A DNA stretch of 64,000 bases from positions 274,672-338,671 of the forward strand of contig NZ_JABVED010000007.1 of the NCBI RefSeq assembly GCF_014323725.1. Reading direction: 5' to 3'. A model generated the notes under the pieces. That model was not told the origin of the DNA, did no database searches, and worked only from the letters and a program-made list of their open reading frames with translations. Positions 53,560 through 63,901 of the stretch are shown here, in pieces. The position numbers and the translations under genes were made by a program. Position 1 is the first letter of the stretch; the number at the start of each line of letters is the position of its first letter. Source of the stretch: Actinokineospora xionganensis. Its GTDB lineage: Bacteria > Actinomycetota > Actinomycetes > Mycobacteriales > Pseudonocardiaceae.

Positions 53560-54815
53560 TTGCCCTCGCCCCTGCGGTAGACCTCACCGATGGCGCGCGG
53601 AATCCGCAGCCGTTGCGAGGCCAGACCCAGAACCAGCAGCGTCACCACATACGGCGCCGCGCCGACCAGTTCCGCCGGGACCTGTTCGCTCACGAAGTAC
53701 CACCAGCCGAACAGCACGCCGAGGGCTGCGGCGACACCCGAGAGGACGTGGTGGCCTGCCCGGTACTGGATCACGGCGACGAACACCAAGGCGATCCCCA
53801 ACAGCAACAACAGCGCGTGGACCGCCGCCGAGCCGCGCAGGGCCAGGGCGTCGGTGTAGCCGAACAGGCCCGCGCCAGTGGCGAGGCCACCAGGCCGCCA
53901 GTTGCCGAAGATCATCGCGGCGAGGCCGATGAACCCTCGGCCACCGGTCTGCCCGTCGCGGAACTGGCCGGAGCTGACCGCCAGGAACGCACCGCCGAGA
54001 CCGGCGAACGAGCCTGAGGCGACCACCGCGTAGTACTTGTATTTGTAGACGTTGACGCCGAGCGATTCCGCCGCGGTCGGGGCTTCGCCGCAGGAGCGCA
54101 GCCGCAGGCCGAACGGCGTGCGCCACAGGACGTAGGCCGTGCCGACGATCAGCGCGACCGCCAGCACCGACAGCAGCGAGACGTCGGTGAGCAGCCCGCG
54201 CAGGATCCCGGCGAGGTCGGAGATGAAGAACCAGCCCTTTTCCTCGACCCGGCCCAGGGGGTCCCCGATGCCCGGCACCGACACCTTGGCGGCGTCCTCG
54301 ACTCGGGGTGACTGCTTCTGGCCGCCACCCGGCGCCTTGGCGAAGTACAGCTTCGACAGGAACAGCGCCGCGGCCGGTGCCAGCAGGTTGACCGCGACGC
54401 CGGAGATGATGTGGTCGACACCGAAGGTCACCGTGGCGATCGCGTGCAGCAGGCCGCCGATGGCGCCGAGGAGCAGGCCGAACGCGACACCCGCCCACGG
54501 ACCCCACTGGTAGCCCGCGTACCCGGCGCCGAACGTGCCGAGCACCATCATGCCCTCAAGACCGATGTTGATCACGCCCGCGCGTTCGGACCACAGGCCG
54601 GCCAGACCGGCCATGGCCAGCGGGACGGCCGCGGTGATGGCGGCCTGAACCGTGCCCGCGGAAGTCAGGTCGCGTGCGTCGGCGAGCAGCCGGACCAGCG
54701 ACAGCAACAGCAACGCACCCACCGCGATGAGGACGTACACCATGGGCGACAGGCGCTTCGTGCGCTTGACGGCCGGTGCGATCTCCATTCCGACGGTCAG
54801 CCCACCCGCGCTCAT
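53556..54815 (-). CDS. Nucleoside ABC importer permease 2 (BMP-type)
   Basis: 419 aa, ~10 membrane helices, branched-chain-type permease fold (BPD_transp_2). Seen: PLAMAGLAGLWSERAGVINIGLEGMMVLGTFGAGY, HAIATVTFGVDHIISGVAVNLLAPA and GGAFLAVSSGQFRDGQTGGRGFIGLAAMIFGNWRPGG, the coupling-loop pattern of YufQ/NupQ-like permeases. It forms a heterodimeric channel with the gene upstream (4-base overlap). Nucleoside specificity is inferred from the co-operonic cdd and the BMP-type binding protein. Confidence 0.92.
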   Translation of the reverse strand: MSAGGLTVGMEIAPAVKRTKRLSPMVYVLIAVGALLLLSLVRLLADARDLTSAGTVQAAITAAVPLAMAGLAGLWSERAGVINIGLEGMMVLGTFGAGYAGYQWGPWAGVAFGLLLGAIGGLLHAIATVTFGVDHIISGVAVNLLAPAAALFLSKLYFAKAPGGGQKQSPRVEDAAKVSVPGIGDPLGRVEEKGWFFISDLAGILRGLLTDVSLLSVLAVALIVGTAYVLWRTPFGLRLRSCGEAPTAAESLGVNVYKYKYYAVVASGSFAGLGGAFLAVSSGQFRDGQTGGRGFIGLAAMIFGNWRPGGLATGAGLFGYTDALALRGSAAVHALLLLLGIALVFVAVIQYRAGHHVLSGVAAALGVLFGWWYFVSEQVPAELVGAAPYVVTLLVLGLASQRLRIPRAIGEVYRRGEGK

Positions 54816-55930
54816 GACGACACCTCTTCAAGAGTCTTGGTCCGACCCAGGGCGCGGCCGACTTCATGTTGTTCAGCTCGGACCCGGTAGCGGCGGATGA
54901 GTTCGTAGGCCACAACGACCGAGAGAACGATGACGCCCTGCATGATCAGCACGATCTCGCGCGGGACACCGGCGACGTCGAGCGAGTTCGCGGTGTTGTC
55001 GAGGAAGCCCCACAGAAGCGCGGCGACGGCCATGCCGACCGGGTGGTTGCGGCCGAGCAGGGCCACGGCAATGCCCGTGAACCCGATGCCCGCCGGGAAG
55101 TCGAGTGCGTAGGAGTAGGAGGCCCCGAGTAGCTGTGGCATGCCGACCAGGCCGGCGACCGCGCCCGAGATGAGCATCGAGTAGACGACCATCTTCTTGA
55201 CGCTGACCCCGCTGGCGACCGCCGCCGACTCGGACAGGCCAGTTGTCTTGAGCTCGAAGCCGAAGCGGGTGCGGGTCAGCACGAACCAGTAGAGGAAGCC
55301 GACCGCCACGGCCAGGAACACCAGGGCGAAGATCTTCGACGTCGACCCGGTGACCACGAGCCCGTCCACGCGGCCGCCCTCGGTGATCGGGCGGGTGCTG
55401 ATGTTGTTGCTGCCCGGCACGTTCTGCGCCAGCCGGGCCGGGTTGAGCAGGTAGGACACCAGGTAGGTGGCGATCGCGTTGAGCATGATCGTCGAGATGA
55501 CCTCGCTGACCCCGCGGGTCACCTTGAGCAGCGCGGCCAGGCCGGACCACGCGGCGCCGACCAGCATCGCGGCGAGGATCGTCATCGTGATCCGCAGGAA
55601 CGACGGCAGGCTGTCCATGAAGGCCGCGCCCGCGAGCGTCGCCGACAGCATCGCGGCGAGCCGGTACTGCCCGTCGACACCGATGTTGAACAGCTTCATC
55701 TTGAAGCCGACCGCCACCGCCACCGCGGCCAAGTAGTACGTGGTCGCGGTGTTGAGCGAGTTGACCAGCGTCCGTGGCCGCTGCGCGGCGGCCGACATGG
55801 CGTCGACCGTCTCGATCGGCGAGTGGTCGGTGACCATGAGGATGAAAGCGCAGATCAGCGCGGAGAAGACCAGTGCGCCCAGCGGCGCGGCCAGTCCCAG
55901 CACGATCGCGCGGGTGGAGAACCTGCCCAT
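54812..55930 (-). CDS. Nucleoside ABC importer permease 1 (BMP-type)
   Basis: 372 aa, ~8-9 membrane helices of the YufP/NupP type. FKMKLFNIGVDGQYRLAAMLSATLAGAA is the conserved IG-x-[DE]-GQ motif, and the coupling helix is in ELKTTGLSESAAVASGVSVKKMVVYSMLISGAVAGL. Start and stop touch both neighbours (1-base overlap with the ATPase gene, 4-base overlap with permease 2), so the operon is tightly coupled. Confidence 0.92.
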   Translation of the reverse strand: MGRFSTRAIVLGLAAPLGALVFSALICAFILMVTDHSPIETVDAMSAAAQRPRTLVNSLNTATTYYLAAVAVAVGFKMKLFNIGVDGQYRLAAMLSATLAGAAFMDSLPSFLRITMTILAAMLVGAAWSGLAALLKVTRGVSEVISTIMLNAIATYLVSYLLNPARLAQNVPGSNNISTRPITEGGRVDGLVVTGSTSKIFALVFLAVAVGFLYWFVLTRTRFGFELKTTGLSESAAVASGVSVKKMVVYSMLISGAVAGLVGMPQLLGASYSYALDFPAGIGFTGIAVALLGRNHPVGMAVAALLWGFLDNTANSLDVAGVPREIVLIMQGVIVLSVVVAYELIRRYRVRAEQHEVGRALGRTKTLEEVSS

Positions 55931-57474
55931 CAGCCTTCCCTCCCAGCGCCGGTCATCGCGGAGCCGAGTTCCTGCGGGGTGACCGTGGCCGGGTCGTAGT
56001 GACCGACGATCGCGCCGCGGAGGATCACCGCCAGGGTGTCGGACATGCCGATCAGCTCGTCGAGGTCGGCGGAGATCAGCAGCACGGCGAGTTGCTCGGC
56101 GCGAGCCCGGCGGACGTGGTCCCAGATGGCGGCCTGCGCTCCGACGTCGACACCGCGGGTCGGGTGCGAGGCGATCAGGACGTCCGGCTTGCTGCTCATC
56201 TCACGGCCGACGATGAGTTTCTGCTGGTTGCCGCCCGACAGCGCCGAGGCGTTCACGTCGATGCTCGGCGTGCGGACGTCGTACTCCTCGACGATCCGCT
56301 GGGTGTCGGCGCGCGCTCCGCGCCGGTCGAGCAGGAGACCACGCGCGTTGGGCTTGCGGGTCTGGTGGCCGAGGATGCGGTTCTCCCACAGGGTCGCCTC
56401 CAGCAGCACGCCCTGGCGGTGGCGGTCCTCCGGGATGTAGCCCATCCCGGACTCGCGGCGGTGCTTGGTGGACGTCCGGGTGATGTCCTTGCCCGCGAGG
56501 TGCACCGTGCCGGAGGCGGGCTGGCGGATGCCCATGAGCGTCTCGACCAGTTCGGCCTGCCCGTTGCCCTCGACGCCTGCGATGCCCAGGACCTCACCGG
56601 CGTGGATCGTGAAGGAGACGTTGTCGAGCAGCTTGCGGCCGTCGGCGCTGGTCACGGTGAGTCCGCGGGCCTCGAGCACCGGCCGGTCGGTCACGGTGGA
56701 CTCGCGCAGCTCCGGCACCGGCAGGGCGCTGCCGACCATCAGCTCGGCGAGCTGGCGCGCGGTGACGTCCTTGGGCAGGACGCTCGCGACGGTGGTGCCG
56801 CGGCGCATGACGGTGATCTCGTCGGCGACGGCCAGCACCTCGTCGAGCTTGTGCGAGATGAACAGGATCGTCAGGCCCTCGGCCTTGAGCTCGCGCAGGT
56901 TGCCGAACAGCTCGTCGACCTCCTGCGGGACCAGCACGGCGGTCGGCTCGTCGAGGATCAGGGTGCGGGCGCCGCGGTAGAGGACCTTGAGGATCTCGAC
57001 CCGCTGGCGCGCGCCGACACCGAGGTCGTCGACCAGGTCGTCGGGGTCGATGTTGAGCCCGTAGTTGTCCGAGATCTCGCGGATGCGGCGGCGGGCGGTG
57101 TCGAAGTCCAGTCCCAGCCCCGACCTCGGCTCGCCGCCGAGGACGACGTTCTCCAGCACGGTGAGGTTGTCGGCCAGCATGAAGTGCTGGTGGACCATGC
57201 CGATGCCCGCCTTGATGGCGTCCGCGGGAGAGGTGAAGACGATCGGCTTCCCGGCCACGAAGATGGTGCCCTCATCGGGACGCTGCATCCCGTAGAGGAT
57301 CTTCATCAGGGTGGATTTCCCGGCGCCGTTCTCGCCGACGAGGGCGTGCACGGTGCCCGGCCGGACGGCGATGTTCACGTCCGAGTTGGCGATCACGCCG
57401 GGGAAGCGTTTGGTGATTCCGGTCAGCTCTACGGCGGGGTGTCCGCCGGGCTCGCCGGTGTCCTGTGTGGCCAC
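55930..57474 (-). CDS. Nucleoside ABC importer ATPase (duplicated NBD)
   Basis: 514 aa with two nucleotide-binding domains, as in RbsA/YufO. NBD1 has Walker A GENGAGKST (~46) and Walker B LILDEPTAVL. In NBD2 the Walker A is degenerate (GVEGNGQAEL), while the signature LSGGNQQKLIV and IASHPTRGVD are kept. One competent and one degenerate site is normal in this family. Start is a GTG; a 100-bp gap containing a G/C hairpin separates it from the binding-protein gene. Confidence 0.93.
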   Translation of the reverse strand: MATQDTGEPGGHPAVELTGITKRFPGVIANSDVNIAVRPGTVHALVGENGAGKSTLMKILYGMQRPDEGTIFVAGKPIVFTSPADAIKAGIGMVHQHFMLADNLTVLENVVLGGEPRSGLGLDFDTARRRIREISDNYGLNIDPDDLVDDLGVGARQRVEILKVLYRGARTLILDEPTAVLVPQEVDELFGNLRELKAEGLTILFISHKLDEVLAVADEITVMRRGTTVASVLPKDVTARQLAELMVGSALPVPELRESTVTDRPVLEARGLTVTSADGRKLLDNVSFTIHAGEVLGIAGVEGNGQAELVETLMGIRQPASGTVHLAGKDITRTSTKHRRESGMGYIPEDRHRQGVLLEATLWENRILGHQTRKPNARGLLLDRRGARADTQRIVEEYDVRTPSIDVNASALSGGNQQKLIVGREMSSKPDVLIASHPTRGVDVGAQAAIWDHVRRARAEQLAVLLISADLDELIGMSDTLAVILRGAIVGHYDPATVTPQELGSAMTGAGREG

Positions 57475-57518
57475 GGTCGATTCCTTGTCGATCGAGGTGA
57501 TTCACGCGGAGTGCCGAA

Positions 57519-57556
57519 GGGCCCGGGGCCCGCGGATGTCGCGGTCACCCGGGCCC
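57519..57556 (-). terminator. Intra-operon hairpin after the binding-protein gene
   Basis: GGGCCCGGG (57519-57527) pairs with CCCGGGCCC (57548-57556). It sits between the binding-protein and ATPase genes, the usual place for a partial terminator or mRNA-protecting stem that keeps binding protein in excess. Confidence 0.55.
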
Positions 57557-57577
57557 ATGGCACGGCCCTTGTCCGGC

Positions 57578-58639
57578 TTACTTGGTTGCCGGAACCTTGA
57601 TCTCGCCCGAGATGATCTTCTGCTTGTACTCGTCGAGCTTGGCCTTGATGTCGTCGACCTTCCCACCGCTGGTGGAGTAGTCGATGCCACCGGCCTTCAG
57701 GTCGTAGACCTTCTTGCCCGACTTGAACGTGTTGTCGTTGACCGACTTGACGAAGTCGAACACGGCGACGTCGACCTGCTTGACCATCGAGGTGATGATC
57801 ACGTCCTTGACGTCGGCGAGCGACGGCAGGTTGTACTGGTCGGAGTCGACACCGATGCCCAGCTTGCCCTTGGCCTTGGCGGCCTTGAACGCGCCGTTGC
57901 CGGAACCGCCCGCGGCGGCGTAGACGACGTCGACACCGGCGTCGAACATGCCGTTGGCGGCGGTCTCACCCTTGGCGGGGTCGTTGAACCCGGTGAAGTC
58001 CGGCGGCTGGGTCAGGTACTTGGCGTCCACGGTGGCGTCGGGCTTGACGGCCTTGACCCCCGCGGTGAAGCCCGCCTCGAACTTCTGGATCAGCGGGACG
58101 TTGACGCCGCCGATGAAGCCGACCTTGCCGGTCGTGCTCTTGAGCGCGGCGGCCGCGCCGACGAGGAACGAGCCCTCGTGCTCGGCGAAGACCAGGTTCG
58201 CCACGTTGGCGGCCTCGGGGGCCTCGCTGTCGATGATGGCGAACTTGACCTCGGGGAAGGTCGGCGCGACCTTGGCCACGGCGCCCTCGTAGGCGAAGCC
58301 GATGGCCAGGATGGTGTTGTACCCACCCTCGGCGAGCTGGATCAGCCGGTCTTCCTTCTGGGCGTCGGTCTCGCCCGCGGCGGCTTCGAGTTCCTTGACC
58401 TCGATGCCGAGCTCGGCCTTGGCCTTGTCCAGGCCACGCGCCGCCGAGTCGTTGAACGACTGGTCGCCGCGGCCGCCGATGTCGTAGGCCAGTCCGACCT
58501 TGACGTTGGAGGCCTTCGGGGCGGTGCCACTGGTGGTATCACCGCCGGTGCCGGGCGTCGTTTCCGAGCCGCACGCGGCCAGGCCCAGGCCCAGCGCGAG
58601 CAGCCCCGCGGCGAGACGAATTCCTCGCATTCGGCGCAA
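57578..58639 (-). CDS. BMP-family nucleoside-binding lipoprotein
   Basis: About 353 aa. The signal peptide ends in a lipobox GLAAC (L-A-A-C). The mature protein is a type I periplasmic-binding fold: VKVGLAYDIGGRGDQSFNDSAARGLDKAK, LIQLAEGGYNTILAIGFAYEGAVAKVAP, GSFLVGAAAALKSTTGKVGFIGGVNVPLIQKFEAGFTAGVKA, and GVDVVYAAAGGSGNGAFKAAK are BMP/PnrA signatures, a family that binds purine or pyrimidine nucleosides. TTG 58639 has AGGAG at 6 bases and is preferred; ATG 58630 is the alternative. First gene of the importer-cdd operon. Confidence 0.92.
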   Translation of the reverse strand: MRRMRGIRLAAGLLALGLGLAACGSETTPGTGGDTTSGTAPKASNVKVGLAYDIGGRGDQSFNDSAARGLDKAKAELGIEVKELEAAAGETDAQKEDRLIQLAEGGYNTILAIGFAYEGAVAKVAPTFPEVKFAIIDSEAPEAANVANLVFAEHEGSFLVGAAAALKSTTGKVGFIGGVNVPLIQKFEAGFTAGVKAVKPDATVDAKYLTQPPDFTGFNDPAKGETAANGMFDAGVDVVYAAAGGSGNGAFKAAKAKGKLGIGVDSDQYNLPSLADVKDVIITSMVKQVDVAVFDFVKSVNDNTFKSGKKVYDLKAGGIDYSTSGGKVDDIKAKLDEYKQKIISGEIKVPATK

Positions 58640-59003
58640 GGCTTTCTCCTTCCCAGACGGTCGCGCCCGGGATGGCCGGATCGCGATGACTATTCGCAGG
58701 ACCGTACTCCGCGGTAAGGCGCTCGCGACCCAAGCGCGCACGCCGTGACCCAATCGTTTGTCTTAACTGTGAACGATCACCCTGAGTAGTAGAAGTTCCA
58801 CACTCCGCGTGCGGAAACGTGCTCCCTCACGGCACCCGGGCGGGCCTTGTGCGTTGCGGCGGCCGTGTCTCGTCTGTCACAGAGAGCGTTCGCAGGTTGG
58901 GTGTGCTCCGCGATCCGGGTCTAGCATCCGGTTAGTCAAGGCCCGTTCGGTGTGGACTCCCAGCGAACGGAGTCCCATCTGTAGACGCTGGAGGCCGTCA
59001 ACC
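58640..59003. promoter_or_regulatory. Divergent control region, importer operon versus sdhCDAB
   Basis: 364 bp without a convincing gene. TAGCAT at 58922-58927 is a plausible -10 for sdh with a leader of ~70 bases. On the other strand TACGGT near 58700 could serve the importer operon. No riboswitch or clear operator was recognised. Confidence 0.4.
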
Positions 59004-59435
59004 GTGTCCGACTCGGCCAGCGCCACCGCAACGGTGGCTGCGCGCGGGTCCCGGCGCACCGGGACGCTCTACCGGGGAGACCCGGGGATGTGGTCTTGGG
59101 TCGCGCACCGGATCACCGGGGTGCTCACCTTCTTCTTCCTCTTCGCGCACGTGCTCGACACCGCCCTCGTGCGGGTGTCGCCCAACGCGTACGACGAGAT
59201 CATCGAGACGTACAAGACCCCGATCGTCAACCTCATCGAGGTCGGTCTCGTGGGCGCGGTGCTCTACCACGCGCTCAACGGCATCCGGGTCATGCTCGTC
59301 GACTTCTGGGAGAAGGGCGCCCGCTACCAGAAGCAGATGCTGTGGACGATCCTCGGCGTCTGGGTGCTCGTGATGATCCCCGGGACGTACTTCATGTTGG
59401 TGCGCACGGTGACCGAGATGTTCGGGGGGCACTAG
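59004..59435 (+). CDS. sdhC: Succinate dehydrogenase cytochrome b556 subunit
   Basis: 143 aa, three membrane helices (TGVLTFFFLFAHVLDTALV, IEVGLVGAVLYHALNGIRVML, MLWTILGVWVLVMIPGTYFML). The SdhC pattern W-x-A-H-R-I-T-G (helix I region) and H in YHALNGIR, a heme ligand candidate, are present. It anchors the complex and holds heme and the quinone site together with SdhD. GTG 59004 has GGAGG at 9 bases. sdhD follows after 2 bases. Confidence 0.92.
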   Translation: MSDSASATATVAARGSRRTGTLYRGDPGMWSWVAHRITGVLTFFFLFAHVLDTALVRVSPNAYDEIIETYKTPIVNLIEVGLVGAVLYHALNGIRVMLVDFWEKGARYQKQMLWTILGVWVLVMIPGTYFMLVRTVTEMFGGH

Positions 59436-59437
59436 TC

Positions 59438-59848
59438 ATGACGCTCGCACTGGACAAGCCGCGGTCGCCGCGGCGCCCGGCCGCCCGTCGCAGCAACTTC
59501 GAGATGATCAGCTGGCTGTTCATGCGGATCTCCGGCATGGCGCTGGTGGTCCTCGTGCTCGGCCACCTGTTCATCATGAACATCCTCGACGACGGTGTGC
59601 ACCGCATCAACTTCGCCTTCGTCGCCGGCCGCTGGTCGAGCCCGTTCTGGCAGTTCTGGGACCTGTCGATGCTGTGGCTCGCCGAGATCCACGGCGGTAA
59701 CGGTCTGCGCACGGTCATCAACGACTACGCGCGCAAGGACAGCACCCGTTTCTGGCTGAAGATGATGCTCTACGTGTCGATGGTGCTGATCCTGGCGCTG
59801 GGCTCGTACGTGATCTTCACCTTCGACCCGGACATCAGCGCCAACTAG
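59438..59848 (+). CDS. sdhD: Succinate dehydrogenase membrane anchor subunit
   Basis: 136 aa, three membrane helices. Helix I has FMRISGMALVVLVLGHLFIM with a His candidate for heme, helix II LWLAEIHGGNGLRTVINDYAR holds the D-Y-x-R type quinone-site residues, and helix III is MLYVSMVLILALGSYVIFTF. The ATG follows GGGGGGC. It is placed between sdhC and sdhA as usual. Confidence 0.92.
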   Translation: MTLALDKPRSPRRPAARRSNFEMISWLFMRISGMALVVLVLGHLFIMNILDDGVHRINFAFVAGRWSSPFWQFWDLSMLWLAEIHGGNGLRTVINDYARKDSTRFWLKMMLYVSMVLILALGSYVIFTFDPDISAN

Positions 59849-59861
59849 AACTGGACTTCTC

Positions 59862-61612
<1,751 letters not shown>

Positions 61613-61613
<1 letters not shown>

Positions 61614-62395
61614 TGACCGCCGCAACTGTTGCTGAATCGGCAGGCGCCCGGGGCGACCAGCCGCCGGTGCCCGAGGGCGCCGTCACCATCACGGTGAAGA
61701 TCCTGCGCTTCAACCCGGAGATCGATTCGGAGCCGCGCTGGGAGACCTTCGGCGTCCCCGCGCTGCCCACCGACCGGGTGCTGAACCTGCTGCACTACAT
61801 CAAGTGGTACTTCGACGGGACCCTCACGTTCCGCCGGTCCTGCGCCCACGGCATCTGCGGCTCCGACGCCATGCAGATCAACGGCGTCAACCGGTTGGCG
61901 TGCAAGGTGCTGGTCAAGGACCTGATGGCGGCCAAGGGGAAGCAGACCACCATCACGGTGGCGCCGATCAAGGGCCTGCCGGTCCACAAGGACCTGCTCG
62001 TCGACATGGAACCGTTCATGGAGGCGTTCAAGGCGGTCAAGCCGTTCCTGATCACGTATGGGAACGAGCCGACCCGGGAGCGTATCCAGTCGGCGGCCGA
62101 TCGTGAGCGATTTGACGACACGACCAAGTGCATCCTTTGTGCTTGCTGCACTACGTCGTGTCCGGTGTTCTGGAACGAGGGCTCGTACTTCGGGCCGGCG
62201 GCGATCGTCAACGCCCACCGCTTCATTTTCGACTCGCGTGACGAGGGAGCCCAGGAACGCCTGGACATCCTGAACGACGCGGAAGGCGTGTGGCGTTGCC
62301 GCACGACCTTCAACTGCACGGACGCGTGCCCGCGTGGCATCCAGGTCACCAAGGCGATCCAGGAAGTCAAGCGCGCACTGCTGTTCCGTCGTTGA
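61613..62395 (+). CDS. sdhB: Succinate dehydrogenase iron-sulfur subunit
   Basis: 260 aa. The 2Fe-2S site SCAHGICGSDAMQINGVNRLAC has Asp in place of the third Cys, as in E. coli SdhB. CILCACCTTSCP and CTDACPRGI give the 4Fe-4S and 3Fe-4S clusters. It passes electrons from SdhA to the membrane anchor. ATG overlaps the sdhA stop by 1 base (TGATG). A strong terminator follows. Confidence 0.97.
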
Positions 62396-62412
62396 TCTGA
62401 TCACTTGCTTTC

Positions 62413-62449
62413 AGCGGGTGCCGTCCACTCCGGACGGCACCCGCTTTTG
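62413..62449 (+). terminator. Rho-independent terminator after sdhB
   Basis: AGCGGGTGCCGTCC, 5-base loop, exact complement, then TTTTG: a 14-bp stem with T-run, the most canonical terminator in the window. Confidence 0.9.
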
Positions 62450-62833
62450 TCACAGGGGGTAAGGGTAGAGCCGGATCTCTGGAACTTGGAACGAGAGCAG
62501 GCCTGCCAGAGGCGGGACCGGTTTGACACCCGGAATCTCCACCAAGAGAAGATCCGTCCCGAGTCGGATCGTCACCACCGGGTCATCCCCCTCGCCGACT
62601 TGAGCGATTTCGCCGGCGACGAGGATCTCGGTATCGACCTCCGAGAGGGACGTGACGGCAGAGGAGACCTCGGTCCACGCGGAAACCTCATCCGGAACAT
62701 CGATCTCGACATCGAACTGTCCAACCTCGGCGATACCCGGCCCCATCCAGCGACCGGACGCAGCTCCGACGTCACATCGGAAAGCCACGATCCCGGCCGA
62801 CGGGTCGACAACCCGAAGGACTTCCACCCTCAT
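62450..62833 (-). CDS. Uncharacterised small protein
   Basis: About 127 aa, acidic and beta-rich in appearance (RVEVLRVVDPSAGIVAFRCDV, QFDVEIDVPDEVSAW, DPVVTIRLGTDLLLVEIPG), with no signal peptide or membrane helix. ATG 62833 is chosen as the first codon after which the pattern becomes regular, and an ATG 11 codons earlier is possible. The stop abuts the sdhB terminator. I do not recognise the family. Confidence 0.5.
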   Translation of the reverse strand: MRVEVLRVVDPSAGIVAFRCDVGAASGRWMGPGIAEVGQFDVEIDVPDEVSAWTEVSSAVTSLSEVDTEILVAGEIAQVGEGDDPVVTIRLGTDLLLVEIPGVKPVPPLAGLLSFQVPEIRLYPYPL

Positions 62834-62893
62834 CTCATGGCCCGTCCTGCCGTGCGTCCCACCCAAGCTGCCTCACCCGACAACGCGGACAGT

Positions 62894-62906
62894 GTCCACT
62901 GTGGAC
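62894..62906. repeat. Palindrome GTCCA-CTG-TGGAC
   Basis: Perfect copy in the intergenic space between the uncharacterised gene and the DUF4259 gene, followed by AA. Confidence 0.65.
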
Positions 62907-62910
62907 AAAC

Positions 62911-63312
62911 TCAGTTCGCGAGCACCGTCCGCAACTGCTCGAGCTGGTCCACCCATTCGGCCATGCTCTCGGCCTCACCCCAACATTCGCGGAGTTCTGA
63001 GTCGTCGGCGAGTACACGGGTGAGGGCTTGAGCGGCGAGTGGGGCGAAGTCTTCAGACAGGTGCGAGATTGGGTCCTCGGGACCATAGCTTTCGTCGAGC
63101 GGGCTGCCGCCGGGGCGCTGGGCGGCGACGATCGCCGCCGCCGCGACGGCGACCGAGCCGATCGAGAGGTCCAGGTACCCGCTCTCCCCGGCCGCTTCGG
63201 CCAGGGCGGCGCGGATGGCTTCCGGCCGGTCGGCCGCGGCGAGGTCGTCGAGGTCGTTGCAGAAATCGGCCGCGTCGTCGTTGTCGAATAGCCCGGTGCC
63301 CCACGCACCCAT
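62911..63312 (-). CDS. DUF4259-domain protein
   Basis: 133 aa. The opening MGAWGTGLFDNDDAADFCNDL is the diagnostic start of DUF4259 proteins. The rest is helical with acidic patches (AAQRPGGSPLDESYGPEDP, LTRVLADDSELRECWGEAE). The start ATG has AAGGAG at 6 bases. Family members occur near toxin-immunity loci in some genomes, but their function is unknown. Confidence 0.82.
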   Translation of the reverse strand: MGAWGTGLFDNDDAADFCNDLDDLAAADRPEAIRAALAEAAGESGYLDLSIGSVAVAAAAIVAAQRPGGSPLDESYGPEDPISHLSEDFAPLAAQALTRVLADDSELRECWGEAESMAEWVDQLEQLRTVLAN

Positions 63313-63419
63313 GGTGTGCTCCTTACTTGGCCTCGCGTCCACCGGATGCCGACGAATGCCGCGACGGTACCCCGCACGTATGACAGTCCACTGGTCCAGT
63401 TGAGCCCACAGTGTGTGTC

Positions 63420-63432
63420 GTCCACCATGGAC
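63420..63432. repeat. Palindrome GTCCA-CCA-TGGAC
   Basis: Perfect copy 19 bases upstream of the SRPBCC gene start. Confidence 0.65.
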
Positions 63433-63451
63433 GGCGACCGTTGGGAGCGTC

Positions 63452-63901
63452 ATGCGCACTCGCTTCGAGTTCGACGTCCACACGAGGGCCACGCCTGAGC
63501 AGGTCATCGAGCTGTTCACAGACTTCTCGGCGAACCGGCCCAACCGCTGGCCCGCGCTCTCGCCTCGCGAGTACCGGGTGTTCTCGGTCGGCGAGACCGA
63601 GGCCGAGGCGCAGGAGGGGCAGGACCTGCCCAAGGTCAGCGCCCGCTGGCACTACGACTGGTCGACACCAGGCAAGGTCGTCATGACCGTCACCGAAAGC
63701 GCCTACCTGGCCACGTCCAGCTTCCACACGGTCGAGGTCAAACCGGCGGCGAACGGCGGCAGCGACCTCCACGGCGTCTGGGACAACACGGCCACCAACC
63801 TGTCGGCCAAGATCGGCATCGGGATGATGCGGGTCATGGGCCCGACGTTCTTCCGCCGCTACTACAAACGCACCCTTGACCGCCTCGCGGAAACGGCCTG
63901 A
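63452..63901 (+). CDS. SRPBCC-family (START-like) protein
   Basis: 149 aa. FEFDVHTRATPEQVIELFTDFS is the usual N-terminal strand-helix of polyketide-cyclase/START-like folds, and SSFHTVEVKPAANGGSDLHGVWDN with a long terminal helix (IGMMRVMGPTFFRRYYKRTLDRLAE) completes the helix-grip fold. It probably binds a hydrophobic small molecule. ATG 63452 follows GGGAG. Bases 63902-64000 after it hold nothing that I can call. Confidence 0.8.
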   Translation: MRTRFEFDVHTRATPEQVIELFTDFSANRPNRWPALSPREYRVFSVGETEAEAQEGQDLPKVSARWHYDWSTPGKVVMTVTESAYLATSSFHTVEVKPAANGGSDLHGVWDNTATNLSAKIGIGMMRVMGPTFFRRYYKRTLDRLAETA